A stretch of 12,567 bases of DNA from assembly GCF_000972705.2 (NCBI RefSeq), contig NZ_LATL02000019.1:1-12567 (forward strand), in the 5' to 3' direction. The translations under genes and the position numbers were made by a program. The stretch comes from Limnoraphis robusta CS-951 (lineage in GTDB: Bacteria; Cyanobacteriota; Cyanobacteriia; Cyanobacteriales; Microcoleaceae). Under the pieces are notes generated by a model. The model had not been told where the DNA came from, did not search any database, and saw only the letters and a program-made list of their open reading frames with translations. This document shows positions 1-7,002 of this stretch, one piece after another (within the stretch, counting starts at the first letter, position 1; each line of letters begins with the position of its first letter).

Positions 1-126
1 CTTTTCTAAGGGGGATTTAGGGGGATCGTACACTTTTCTAAGGGGGATTTAGGGGGATTCCAAGTCCCCTTTTCTAAGGGGGATTTAGGGGGATCGTACA
101 CTTTTCTAAGGGGGATTTAGGGGGAT
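1..126. repeat. Four-copy G-rich direct repeat array
   Basis: Four identical 26-nt copies lie at 1-26, 33-58, 69-94 and 101-126. Each begins CTTTTCTAA and ends AGGGGGATTTAGGGGGAT, so each contains two G5 runs in a short internal tandem. Copies 1-2 and copies 3-4 are each joined by the same linker CGTACA. A whole 58-nt double unit has therefore been duplicated, with a 10-nt spacer (59-68). The array may continue beyond the left edge. It lies 5 nt past the stop codon of the carbamoyltransferase gene. Similar G-run or C-run repeats are scattered between genes in filamentous cyanobacteria. No coding content or CRISPR-type spacing is seen. Confidence 0.95.
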
Positions 127-131
127 TAAAA

Positions 132-2072
132 TTAATCTAACTCAAACTCTTGTTTCCAAGACTCATCTTTTTCCCAAGGCGTTTGGTCAGATTTTGCAAG
201 AAGATAGTTTTCTAACACCAAATAATCCATTTCAGTTCGCATAAAACAGCGATAAGCATCTTCTGGTGTACAAACAATCGGTTCACCTCGCACGTTAAAC
301 GAAGTATTGACAATTACACCACATCCCGTGCGTTTTTCAAAGTGGGAAATAAGATTATGATAACGGGGATTGGTGTCTTTATGAACCGTTTGTACCCGTG
401 CTGAATAATCAACATGAGTAATTGCCGGAATTTCTGAACGAGGAATATTCAATTTATCAATGCCGAATAATTGTTGTTGTTCAGCCGTCATCGAAATCCG
501 CAGATTTTCTTGAATTGGCGCCACCAACAACATATAAGGACTCGGGCAATTCATCTCAAAATAATCAGAAACTCGTTCCGCTAAAACCGACGGCGCAAAG
601 GGTCGAAAAGATTCCCGATATTTAATCTTTAAATTCATCACCGACTGCATTTTAGAGTTGCGGGGATCGCCAATAATTGAACGTCCACCCAACGCACGCG
701 GCCCAAATTCCATCCGACCTTGAAACCATCCGATAACGTTTCCATCATCAAGAATTTCCGCCAAACGTGGCATTAATTCCGCATCATCTAATCGCAGATA
801 AACCGCCTTAATTGAGTCAAGATAAAGTTGAATATCCTCATCACTAAATTTCGGCCCCAAATAAGATCCTTTCATCTGATCTTTAGGTGCGGGAATGGTT
901 TTTAACTTTGGTTGTAATGTCGCAATTCCTGAGTTTTGAACAGAGGGAGTTTCAACCGTTGCGCCAACTTCCGCGAACACTTTTTCAGATTCAACCGTTC
1001 GAGGTTGATTGTGATATTGATACCACACCGCTAAAGCCGCCCCTAACGCGCCGCCTGCGTCTCCGGCTGCGGGTTGAATCCAAATCTCTTTAAACGGCCC
1101 TTCGCGCAAAATACGACCGTTTGCGACACAATTTAACGCCACTCCTCCCGCCATACAAAGATAATCAACATTCAATTCTTTTTGAACGGTTCTTGATAGC
1201 CGTAACACCACTTCTTCAGTCACAACTTGAATGGAAGCGGCAATATCCATTTCCCGTTGAGTCAGTTTGCTTTCCGGCTTGCGAGGCGGCCCTTCAAACA
1301 GTTGATCAAACTTTTTATTGGTCATCGTTAAGCCGACGGTATAGTTGAAATAATCCATATTCAACCGAAACGTACCATCGTCTTTTAAATCAATTAAATG
1401 GGTGAGAATTTTATCAACATAAATAGGTTCACCATAAGGCGCCAACCCCATGAGTTTGTATTCGCCAGAATTCACTTTAAATCCCGTATAATAAGTGAAA
1501 GCTGAATACAATAAACCCAAGGAATGAGGAAAGTCAATTTCCCATTGGGGTGTCAGAGAATTTCCTTCTCCTAACCACACCGTTGTTGTCGCCCATTCTC
1601 CCACACCATCGAGACATAAAACAGCCGCTCGTTCAAAAGGACTGGGAAAATAAGCCGATGCCGCATGAGACTGATGATGTTCAGAAAACATCAATTTCGG
1701 CAGTTTTGCGTGTTTAACGCCGAGGAGTTTAGAAAATTCTTTTTTTAAGACCGTTTTGAGGTAAAGTTTTTCTTTCAACCAAACAGGCATCGCCGTCATA
1801 AACGAACGAAACCCATTGGGGGCGTAGCTGAGGTAAGTTTCCAGGAGTCGTTCAAACTTGACTAAGGGTTTGTCATAGAAAACAATATGATCAACATCGA
1901 GAAGGGTAATATTGGCTTGTTGTAAACAGTAGCGGATCGCGTGTTCAGGAAAGCGGGCATCGTGCTTTTTTCGGGAAAATCGTTCTTCTTGGGCGGCAGC
2001 GATAATCTCTCCATCTCGGACTAAAGCGGCTGCGCTATCGTGATAATAGGCTGAAATTCCCAGTATGTGCAT
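132..2072 (-). CDS. NodU/CmcH-family carbamoyltransferase
   Basis: This 646-residue protein should transfer a carbamoyl group from carbamoyl phosphate, via a carbamoyl-adenylate, to a hydroxyl of a small molecule or glycan; it is expected to be cytosolic. The N-terminal Kae1-like domain shows HDSAAAL (11-17), EERFSRKKHD (29-38), the metal-site motif EHHQSHA with His132 and His136, LDGVGEW with Asp155, GGVALNCVANG (309-319) and GDAGGALG with Asp338. The C-terminal carbamoyltransferase domain shows GRMEFGPRALGGRSI (452-466), KYRESFRPFAPS (484-495) and VNTSFNVRGEP (588-598). A Pro/Gln/Thr-rich stretch at about 358-398 joins the two and looks longer than usual. The ATG at 2070-2072 is supported by GAGGAG (2082-2087) with a 9-nt spacer. 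The acceptor substrate cannot be told, and no biosynthetic cluster surrounds it. The family assignment is firm. Confidence 0.95.
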   Translation of the reverse strand: MHILGISAYYHDSAAALVRDGEIIAAAQEERFSRKKHDARFPEHAIRYCLQQANITLLDVDHIVFYDKPLVKFERLLETYLSYAPNGFRSFMTAMPVWLKEKLYLKTVLKKEFSKLLGVKHAKLPKLMFSEHHQSHAASAYFPSPFERAAVLCLDGVGEWATTTVWLGEGNSLTPQWEIDFPHSLGLLYSAFTYYTGFKVNSGEYKLMGLAPYGEPIYVDKILTHLIDLKDDGTFRLNMDYFNYTVGLTMTNKKFDQLFEGPPRKPESKLTQREMDIAASIQVVTEEVVLRLSRTVQKELNVDYLCMAGGVALNCVANGRILREGPFKEIWIQPAAGDAGGALGAALAVWYQYHNQPRTVESEKVFAEVGATVETPSVQNSGIATLQPKLKTIPAPKDQMKGSYLGPKFSDEDIQLYLDSIKAVYLRLDDAELMPRLAEILDDGNVIGWFQGRMEFGPRALGGRSIIGDPRNSKMQSVMNLKIKYRESFRPFAPSVLAERVSDYFEMNCPSPYMLLVAPIQENLRISMTAEQQQLFGIDKLNIPRSEIPAITHVDYSARVQTVHKDTNPRYHNLISHFEKRTGCGVIVNTSFNVRGEPIVCTPEDAYRCFMRTEMDYLVLENYLLAKSDQTPWEKDESWKQEFELD

Positions 2073-2161
2073 AAATTAGATCTCCTCACAGAATGCGCTA
2101 TCCCGACTTGTGCGATCGCCTCAAGAGGTGCGCGGACACGGTTCATTAAAAATATCTTCAG

Positions 2162-2170
2162 ATTATACCA
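2162..2170 (-). promoter_or_regulatory. Extended -10 promoter of the carbamoyltransferase gene
   Basis: Read on the minus strand this is TGGTATAAT: a perfect TATAAT hexamer with the TGn extension that can replace a -35 box. No good -35 hexamer lies 17 nt upstream. Transcription would begin near 2155, giving a leader of about 80 nt before the ATG at 2072. The call rests on the motif alone. Confidence 0.5.
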
Positions 2171-2239
2171 ATGACGGCCCGACTGCGACGGAAGATTCCG
2201 AAAATATTGTTTTCCGAGTCAGGATGCTATCCCAGATCG

Positions 2240-2280
2240 AAAAAAATGGCGACTATTCTCTGAGTCTAACTCAAAGAATA
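2240..2280 (-). terminator. Terminator-like hairpin downstream of the SDR gene
   Basis: On the minus strand the arms 2280-2269 and 2265-2254 pair over 12 bp, including one G-U wobble, around a 3-nt loop (TAG). A T7 run (2246-2240) follows after 7 nt. On the plus strand the wobble position becomes a C-A mismatch, so the structure is better in the minus-strand RNA, where it would end the SDR transcript. The 7-nt gap before the T run is longer than in a classic intrinsic terminator, so it may instead be an RNA-stabilising 3' hairpin. Confidence 0.4.
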
Positions 2281-2302
2281 ATCGCTCATCCTATCAATTA
2301 TC

Positions 2303-2328
2303 TCGGGCTTTTTTGCACCCGATTTTTT
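2303..2328 (+). terminator. Plus-strand terminator-like hairpin
   Basis: TCGGG (2303-2307) pairs with CCCGA (2318-2322) across a 10-nt loop and is followed at once by T6 (2323-2328). The stem is short. Both neighbouring genes run on the minus strand, so no annotated plus-strand transcript ends here. It would stop antisense transcription or end a small unannotated RNA. Confidence 0.35.
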
Positions 2329-2392
2329 CTAAACCCTACACCCAGTCTAGGTTTCAATTTACTTTTTACCCCGTGAGGTAAAATCGGTGAGA

Positions 2393-3199
2393 TTAGGCTC
2401 TCATTTTTGAGTAAGAGGGGGATCGATGAGTCGAGAGGGGAGAAGCGAGTAATAACATCTTCTCTAATAGTCTTGGTGCAATGCGGTTACACCAAACGGC
2501 GAGATGACTTTGCCATCCGACTAATATTTCCGGCGAGTCTTTGCGAAGTCCCTCAATTAACACTTCGGCGACTTCTTGGGATGTCATGGGGACAACCCAA
2601 CGGAATAACTTGAGTCGGCGTGACATATCGGTATCCGTGAGAGTCGGTAACAAAGCGATCACTCGAATATTGTGTTCGGTGAGTTCAGAGCGCAGGGCTT
2701 GGGTAAAGCCTAAAATGGCAAATTTGGTTGCTGAATAGGTTGCCATTGTGGGCGCGGCAATTTTCCCCATCAGACTGGAGACGTTAACAATGGTACCTTC
2801 TTTGCGAGTCGCCATCCGTCGGGCTATACAACGGGTGATGGTGTACATTCCCATTAAATTGAGGGAAACTTCTTCTTGTAAGTCGGGTAATTTTGACTGT
2901 AGAAAGGGCGTTTGGTGCGCGACTCCCGCACAGTTTACCAACAAATCAATCGGCCCTTGAGAACGCCAAGCTTGAGCGATCGCAATGTTGATTTCTACAG
3001 GATGCGTCAAGTCTAATGCTAAGGTGACGACTTCGACGCCAAGGGGTTGGATTTCTGTTGCTAATTCTGCCAATTTTTGGCGATCCCGAGCGACTAAAAT
3101 TAGGCGTTTGACTCCGGCTTTTGCCAGTTCAAAAGCGATCGCTCGACCAATTCCACGGGAAGCCCCGGTAATCAGTGCTGTAGTTCCTTGAATTTTCAT
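2393..3199 (-). CDS. Short-chain dehydrogenase/reductase (SDR)
   Basis: This 268-residue protein is a classical SDR, an NAD(P)H-dependent oxidoreductase of unknown substrate. The Rossmann glycine motif TGASRGIG is at 11-18, the adenine-contacting Asp at D62 (ALDLTHP) and the NAG-type motif NCAG at 89-92. The catalytic tetrad is Asn114, Ser142 (NVSS), Tyr155 and Lys159 (YSATK), all present. Arg38 in VARDR, after the second beta strand, suggests a preference for NADP(H); this is inference. The last 40 residues are hydrophobic and basic (WCNRIAPRLLEKMLLL), as in SDRs that lie against membranes. The ATG at 3197-3199 has GGAGG (3205-3209) 5 nt upstream. It stands alone, 320 nt from the next gene on its strand. 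Related SDRs act on lipids, sterols or acyl chains, but the sequence does not settle the substrate. Confidence 0.93.
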   Translation of the reverse strand: MKIQGTTALITGASRGIGRAIAFELAKAGVKRLILVARDRQKLAELATEIQPLGVEVVTLALDLTHPVEINIAIAQAWRSQGPIDLLVNCAGVAHQTPFLQSKLPDLQEEVSLNLMGMYTITRCIARRMATRKEGTIVNVSSLMGKIAAPTMATYSATKFAILGFTQALRSELTEHNIRVIALLPTLTDTDMSRRLKLFRWVVPMTSQEVAEVLIEGLRKDSPEILVGWQSHLAVWCNRIAPRLLEKMLLLASPLSTHRSPSYSKMRA

Positions 3200-3220
3200 C
3201 TAAACCTCCAAGGTAAGAAA

Positions 3221-3358
3221 ATGCTGCACAAGTTAAATATCAAGGCTGAAAAAGCCCTGCTCAATGCAGCTTTTCGTGGTCAAATTCTGTTCAATTTCGG
3301 AAAAAACTTGTGGGCGAAGGAGTTACTTAGAAAACCGCAGTTTGTGTTCCATCTTTGA
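3221..3358 (+). CDS. Doubtful small ORF (45 aa, basic)
   Basis: The ATG at 3221 is preceded by AAGG (3210-3213) at a 7-nt spacing and opens a 45-residue frame ending in TGA at 3356-3358. The peptide begins MLHKLNIKAEKALLNAAF and is basic (six Lys and two Arg against two Glu) and possibly amphipathic. I recognise no family. Against it: its start is only 22 nt from the divergent SDR start, the candidate SDR promoter lies inside it, and its own promoter would have to lie within the SDR coding region. It may be chance or a remnant. Confidence 0.2.
   Translation: MLHKLNIKAEKALLNAAFRGQILFNFGKNLWAKELLRKPQFVFHL
3236..3264 (-). promoter_or_regulatory. Candidate promoter of the SDR gene
   Basis: On the minus strand a -35-like TTGAGC (3264-3259) and a -10-like GATATT (3241-3236) are separated by exactly 17 nt. 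Each matches the sigma-70 consensus at four of six positions. The predicted start near 3229 gives a leader of about 30 nt that contains the GGAGG site. Confidence 0.35.
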
Positions 3359-3646
3359 CACACTGACTTTCAATTGTGTCTTAAACCGCATCTTTGAAGC
3401 TAATTGATCTAGACAAGACGTAAGATCCCCCTTGCGGCTTTCCTAAGCGCGAGTCTTGTACTTACGACCCAAGAGTAGAGTAGAGCATGGCTCAGATGTC
3501 TCCTTATGACGAGCATGGGTGAGATTGACTCTTCATTTACAACGTAACAGCTCGCTCAAGACTGTGCAACATTTTTTAATAAAAAAACCGTTACATTTCT
3601 TTACAAAAGTCAAAATTCTTCTCAGATTGAAGAAAAAGAAAACAGC

Positions 3647-3681
3647 AAAAAGGTTGGGTTTGCGGAGGTTTAACCCAACCT
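3647..3681 (-). terminator. Intrinsic terminator of the histidine kinase gene
   Basis: Read on the minus strand, AGGTTGGGTT (3681-3672) pairs perfectly over 10 bp with AACCCAACCT (3660-3651) across an 11-nt loop. Counting the last T of the stem, a run of five T (3651-3647) follows. It begins 20 nt past the kinase stop codon. The AACCCAACC stem resembles a dispersed inverted repeat common in cyanobacterial intergenic regions, so the terminator may derive from such an element. Confidence 0.65.
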
Positions 3682-3700
3682 ACGCCGATCAAAAATAGCG

Positions 3701-4969
3701 TTAACGCAGGGGTATGGCGACGATAAACTCTGTCCCCTCTCCCGGTTGCGAGAGACATTGAAGTTGTCCCTGATGACTGTCAACGATCACCTGATGACAG
3801 ATATTGAGTCCAAAACCTGTCCCTGTTCCGGCGGGTTTAGTGGTAAAAAAGGGATCGAAAATGTAATTTTTTATCTCCTCAGAAATTCCTATACCATTAT
3901 CTTTAATTCGGATGATTACTTGTGAGGTAACATTTTGGGGATCATGACTAGAACTCACTTCAGTTTTAATCCAAATTGTAGGTTCAACGGAGGAAGTTTC
4001 TAGGCGTCTTTCTTCCAGAGCATCAATCGAATTATTCAGCAAGTTGATAAAAACTTGGTTAAGTTTTCCAGGATAGCAATTCACCTCAGGAAGTTTACCA
4101 TAGTCTTTCACTAATTTAATCCCACGACCTTTTTTACCTTTGAATTCTGCTTGCAAAATCAAGACAATATCATCAAGTATAGGATGAATATCAACCGTTT
4201 TTTCTTCCGAATCATCGCTGCGATAAAAGTTTCTCAAAGACTCAACTAACTGACGAATTCGTTCAGTCCCGCTTTTCATCGATTCGATGACTTGGGGTAA
4301 ATCTTCGAGGAGAAATTCGAGATCAATTTCCTCTATTCTGTCTTTAATTGCGGGGGAGGGATCAGGATATTCTTCACTGTAGAGTTCGAGCAAATCCATC
4401 AGGTCTTGAGCATAATCTTCCACATGAGAGACATTCCCCTTGACAAAAGAAACGGGGTTATTAATTTCATGGGCAATTCCTGAAACCATTTGACCGAGAG
4501 TGGAGAATTTTTCAGCTTGGATCAGTCGTTCTTTGGCGAAATCAAGATCACTTAAAGCCTGTTGTAATTGCCGATCATTTTTATGAAAATTATTGAACAG
4601 GGTTTGATGATGTAAACCCCGACGAACTCGCCGAGTCAGTTCATCGCTATCGAGAGGATCAAAAAGCCAATCGTTAATTAGGGTTTCCAGATTGTTCAAA
4701 TGGGATTGAAGGAGTGAGGGTTGAGTCAAAACCAAATAAAAAGCCTTGGCGAAATTCGAGTGAGTTTGTAAGTTTTTGAGGTCTGATAACGCATCAACTG
4801 TATGGGAAATCCAAGTGTAAAGAATCAGATGGGGGTGCAGGTGTTCAGCTAGCGTTAAGGCTGATTGAATTTGGTCAGCCGTTTCGACTTTGTACCCTTG
4901 TTTTTCCAGAGTATTTTGAAGTGTCCGTTGAGTTTGAACATCCTCATCAATAATCAAAATTGTAGCCAT
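3701..4969 (-). CDS. Soluble histidine kinase with degenerate receiver
   Basis: This 422-residue protein has three parts. Residues 3-120 form a receiver-like domain that keeps the acidic pocket (Asp8, Glu9, Asp10) and the conserved Thr82. The phosphoacceptor Asp is replaced by Thr52 (LILYTW), and the conserved Lys of the KP motif by Asp104 (FDPLD). A linker helix (132-155) leads to a DHp domain with phosphoacceptor His167 in GIAHEINNPVSF. The HATPase domain follows, with N-box NLLNNSIDA (309-317, key Asn313), DNGIGI (357-362), FDPFFTTK (371-378) and GTGTGFGL (381-388). The kinase core looks complete. There is no membrane segment, so it should be cytosolic and act in trans on an unlinked response regulator; none is encoded in the window. 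The ATG at 4967-4969 has no Shine-Dalgarno sequence. Confidence 0.92.
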   Translation of the reverse strand: MATILIIDEDVQTQRTLQNTLEKQGYKVETADQIQSALTLAEHLHPHLILYTWISHTVDALSDLKNLQTHSNFAKAFYLVLTQPSLLQSHLNNLETLINDWLFDPLDSDELTRRVRRGLHHQTLFNNFHKNDRQLQQALSDLDFAKERLIQAEKFSTLGQMVSGIAHEINNPVSFVKGNVSHVEDYAQDLMDLLELYSEEYPDPSPAIKDRIEEIDLEFLLEDLPQVIESMKSGTERIRQLVESLRNFYRSDDSEEKTVDIHPILDDIVLILQAEFKGKKGRGIKLVKDYGKLPEVNCYPGKLNQVFINLLNNSIDALEERRLETSSVEPTIWIKTEVSSSHDPQNVTSQVIIRIKDNGIGISEEIKNYIFDPFFTTKPAGTGTGFGLNICHQVIVDSHQGQLQCLSQPGEGTEFIVAIPLR

Positions 4970-5266
4970 AGTTGATTGCTAAAAGTTGAACGGTTTACCC
5001 AATTAACGAGCAGCGAGTCTAGGCAAAGCTGGAAACGCGATCCTTGTCAATGACGAGATGAGGGTGAATCAACAGCTAGAGTCTAACAGAGGAATCTTCT
5101 TCTATTTTACCGAGGATTTAACACCGATGTCCTAAACTGAATTAAAAATTGTGACTGAAAGTAGATGAACTTAAATTGAGAAATCTAGCGATGATCCGGT
5201 AAACTAAGATACGCTCAGTTTGGAAGTGAACTCTGCTTTTTAACACCAGTCCCGGAGGATGTGTTG
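4970..5266. other. Divergent intergenic region
   Basis: This region separates the minus-strand kinase from the plus-strand coiled-coil gene and must hold both promoters. A perfect -35 TTGACA for the kinase lies on the minus strand at 5050-5045, but no good -10 follows at 16-18 nt. For the plus gene, TTGTGA or TTGAGA and TAAGAT-like hexamers occur without proper spacing. The GGAGG site (5254-5258) is the only firm element. Confidence 0.5.
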
Positions 5267-6589
5267 ATGCAACGGCTTGGCAATCGTGCTTTTGAGATTC
5301 TCAGTGGAGAAGTCAACAATGGTTCCCAGGATAACCTTGTCAGTGAATTGAGTCGAAAAATAGTCATGCAACGACTGGAGAATCTGCGATCGCAAGTTGG
5401 TGAACCGCTTTCCTATGAGGAATTACGTCAAGTGGTCAGTGACCAATTTCCCGATTTTAATCAGGAGGTTCTGCAACGAGCGGCTCAAGTCAACCGTATT
5501 CCTCAAATTTATCATCAAGTGATGCGGGGAAGTCTGATTTTTGTGGGAATAATGGCGATTCTCTGGTTTGTTAATTTACCTTTTCCTCTGATTCGCTGGC
5601 CGATCAGTAAAACGGTTCCTGTTTTACTCTTTCCGACTTTGATGAGTATGGATTATCACTATCGAAAAGCAATTTCTATTGCCGAACAAACTGAAAAATT
5701 AGTTCAGGAAGCGGCTACCAGTACAGAAATTGATTTAGGTGCAGAAAATATTCAAAAAGCTTATCAACATTTGGAGCGAGTACCCGTTTGGTTTTTAGAG
5801 CATGATCCTAAATTTTTTTGTGCTATTTTTAACTGTAGCTGGCAGTTTACACCGGAAGAATATCAGGCTACTCAGAAGAATATCCAGAAGATTGAAGCGA
5901 AAATCATTCAAGAACAGTATGCTCAAAAGCGTTTAACTGAGGCTGAAGCCGCCCTGAATTCGGCTCGGCAAGAATATCAAAAATTACAATCGGGACAAAG
6001 ACAAGTGATTGCGGCATGGCAAGCAGCGATTGATTTATTTGATCAAATTCCATCCGATACTCTCGCCGGACGTCTATCCGAAAATCGTTCATTAACAGCA
6101 CAGCAAGATTTTGAAAAAAAAGTTGATGAAGCGACTCGCGAAAAGAGAGGAACAACGTTAATTGCAGCAGCCCAACAGTTTGCATCACAAGCGAGCAATT
6201 TGGCTCAAGATCCGCCCCATCCTGTTGAACGATGGGAACAAGTGATTGATTTGTGGGAAACCGCAATTCGCCAACTTGAAAAAATTTCTGAAGATAATTC
6301 TTCCTATGCAGAAGCTAAAAAAAAGTTATCGGAATATCGCTCTAATTTAAGGGAAATTGAAGACCGGCTTCAAGAGGAAAAAGATTCGGTTGAGGCGATG
6401 GAAAAAGCGAAAAAATTAATTTTTGAATGGCGAGAACTGACTCGCTCTAGTGATCTTGATTATCGAGTAATGAATCGCAAGTTAGCCAATATTATTTACA
6501 CCCTAGAAGAAGTCAAACCGGGAACAACGGTGAATACAGAGGCTCAAGATTTACTGAGGCGAACTCGCCATACCAAAAGTCTATTGTAG
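5267..6589 (+). CDS. Membrane-anchored coiled-coil protein with TPR-like repeats
   Basis: I do not recognise a named family. From the ATG at 5267 the protein has 440 residues. The N-terminal about 85 residues are soluble and helical. Two hydrophobic stretches follow at about 88-108 and 112-129, likely a membrane hairpin with both ends on the same side. Residues about 195-245 are rich in Glu, Gln, Lys and Ala and look like a coiled coil. Two TPR-like units follow, each with a W..AI..L..I pattern: at about 246-263, and at about 319-357 (ending in Y..A..KL..Y). A further Glu/Lys-rich helix ends the protein. The upstream GTG at 5261 is in frame but only 2 nt from GGAGG (5254-5258). The ATG is 8 nt from it and is the better start. 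It converges on the STAS gene with a 17-nt gap. A scaffold or tethering role is only a guess. Confidence 0.85.
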   Translation: MQRLGNRAFEILSGEVNNGSQDNLVSELSRKIVMQRLENLRSQVGEPLSYEELRQVVSDQFPDFNQEVLQRAAQVNRIPQIYHQVMRGSLIFVGIMAILWFVNLPFPLIRWPISKTVPVLLFPTLMSMDYHYRKAISIAEQTEKLVQEAATSTEIDLGAENIQKAYQHLERVPVWFLEHDPKFFCAIFNCSWQFTPEEYQATQKNIQKIEAKIIQEQYAQKRLTEAEAALNSARQEYQKLQSGQRQVIAAWQAAIDLFDQIPSDTLAGRLSENRSLTAQQDFEKKVDEATREKRGTTLIAAAQQFASQASNLAQDPPHPVERWEQVIDLWETAIRQLEKISEDNSSYAEAKKKLSEYRSNLREIEDRLQEEKDSVEAMEKAKKLIFEWRELTRSSDLDYRVMNRKLANIIYTLEEVKPGTTVNTEAQDLLRRTRHTKSLL

Positions 6590-6606
6590 ATCATTTTGGA
6601 TTGAAT

Positions 6607-6960
6607 TTATTCGATTTCTAGCTGTAAAGTTGGCATCAATCGTTGTAAATTTTTCAAGGATTTAGTTTGCCAGGGAATTTCACTAGAGGCTAAAATAGTT
6701 AGGTTAACGGTTTTAATTCGTCGAACTTGAATGACAAATTTTGACAGCATATTGATTCCGGAACTATTGAGATATTCTAAGGAGCGTAAATTCAGGGTAA
6801 TTTGCTCGGGTTGCAAATCGAGGACATCATTAAGTAACTGAACAATTAGATTAGATTCTTCTAAGTCACTTAATCGTAGAGAACCCACCAACATAATAGT
6901 TGTGGTTTCGCTATCATATTTAACTTGATATTGTTCAGTTTTAAACTCTTGAATTTCCAT
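6607..6960 (-). CDS. STAS-domain protein (anti-sigma antagonist-like)
   Basis: This single-domain STAS protein of 117 residues probably binds the GHKL protein encoded just upstream and is controlled by phosphorylation, as SpoIIAA and RsbV are. The core reads TIMLVGSLRL, then QITLNLRSLEYLNSSGINML. The Ser-Ser-Gly at 66-68 matches the phosphorylated loop of SpoIIAA, but the Asp usually before it is Asn65. An in-frame GTG lies 9 nt upstream (6967-6969) with only 1 nt between it and AAGGA (6971-6975). The ATG at 6958-6960 is 10 nt from that site and is preferred. It is the last gene of the likely operon, 42 nt after its neighbour. No terminator is visible before the convergent gene. The partner and target are inferred from context. 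Confidence 0.85.
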   Translation of the reverse strand: MEIQEFKTEQYQVKYDSETTTIMLVGSLRLSDLEESNLIVQLLNDVLDLQPEQITLNLRSLEYLNSSGINMLSKFVIQVRRIKTVNLTILASSEIPWQTKSLKNLQRLMPTLQLEIE

Positions 6961-7002
6961 GCTAATCACGTCCTTGTTTGATCATTGTTCGGGTTAGTTG
7001 AC

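Larger units (their letters stand above)
2073..2392. other. Intergenic spacer with promoter and hairpins
   Basis: This 320-nt gap separates two minus-strand genes. It holds the carbamoyltransferase ribosome binding site (2082-2087), a HIP1 octamer (2112-2119), an extended -10 promoter (2162-2170), a strong hairpin (2254-2280) and a plus-strand terminator-like hairpin (2303-2328). A plus-strand open frame of 88 codons at 2110-2376 spans these elements. It shows no family motif or ribosome binding site, so I do not call it a gene. Confidence 0.8.
3200..3700. other. Large intergenic spacer
   Basis: This 501-nt spacer holds the SDR ribosome binding site and a candidate SDR promoter (3236-3264). 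It also contains a 45-codon plus-strand ORF (3221-3358), a GACACA/TGTGTC inverted pair (3357-3362 and 3375-3380), and short direct repeats of AAACCGCA and CATCTTTGA at about 3332-3397. The kinase terminator (3647-3681) closes it. At 3414-3466 CAAGACGTAAG is followed by GTCTTG and CTTACG in crossed order. Nothing resembling a tRNA, rRNA or mobile element was seen. Confidence 0.7.

Noticed and set aside
1..126. CRISPR array
   Set aside because: The spacers are 6 or 10 nt, and the 6-nt ones are identical. The repeats are simple G-rich units and no cas gene is present.
2110..2376. Plus-strand ORF of 88 codons
   Set aside because: It has no ribosome binding site and no family motif, and it runs across a promoter, a hairpin and a terminator-like element.
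3414..3466. Crossed inverted pairs (CAAGAC/GTCTTG and GTAAG/CTTAC) suggesting a pseudoknot
   Set aside because: The two pairings share a base, are only 5-6 bp, and have no promoter or terminator nearby; chance is likely in a 500-nt spacer.
5904..6266. Minus-strand ORF of 120 codons inside the coiled-coil gene
   Set aside because: It lies wholly antisense to a well-supported gene, has no recognisable motif, and reads as a frame shadow.
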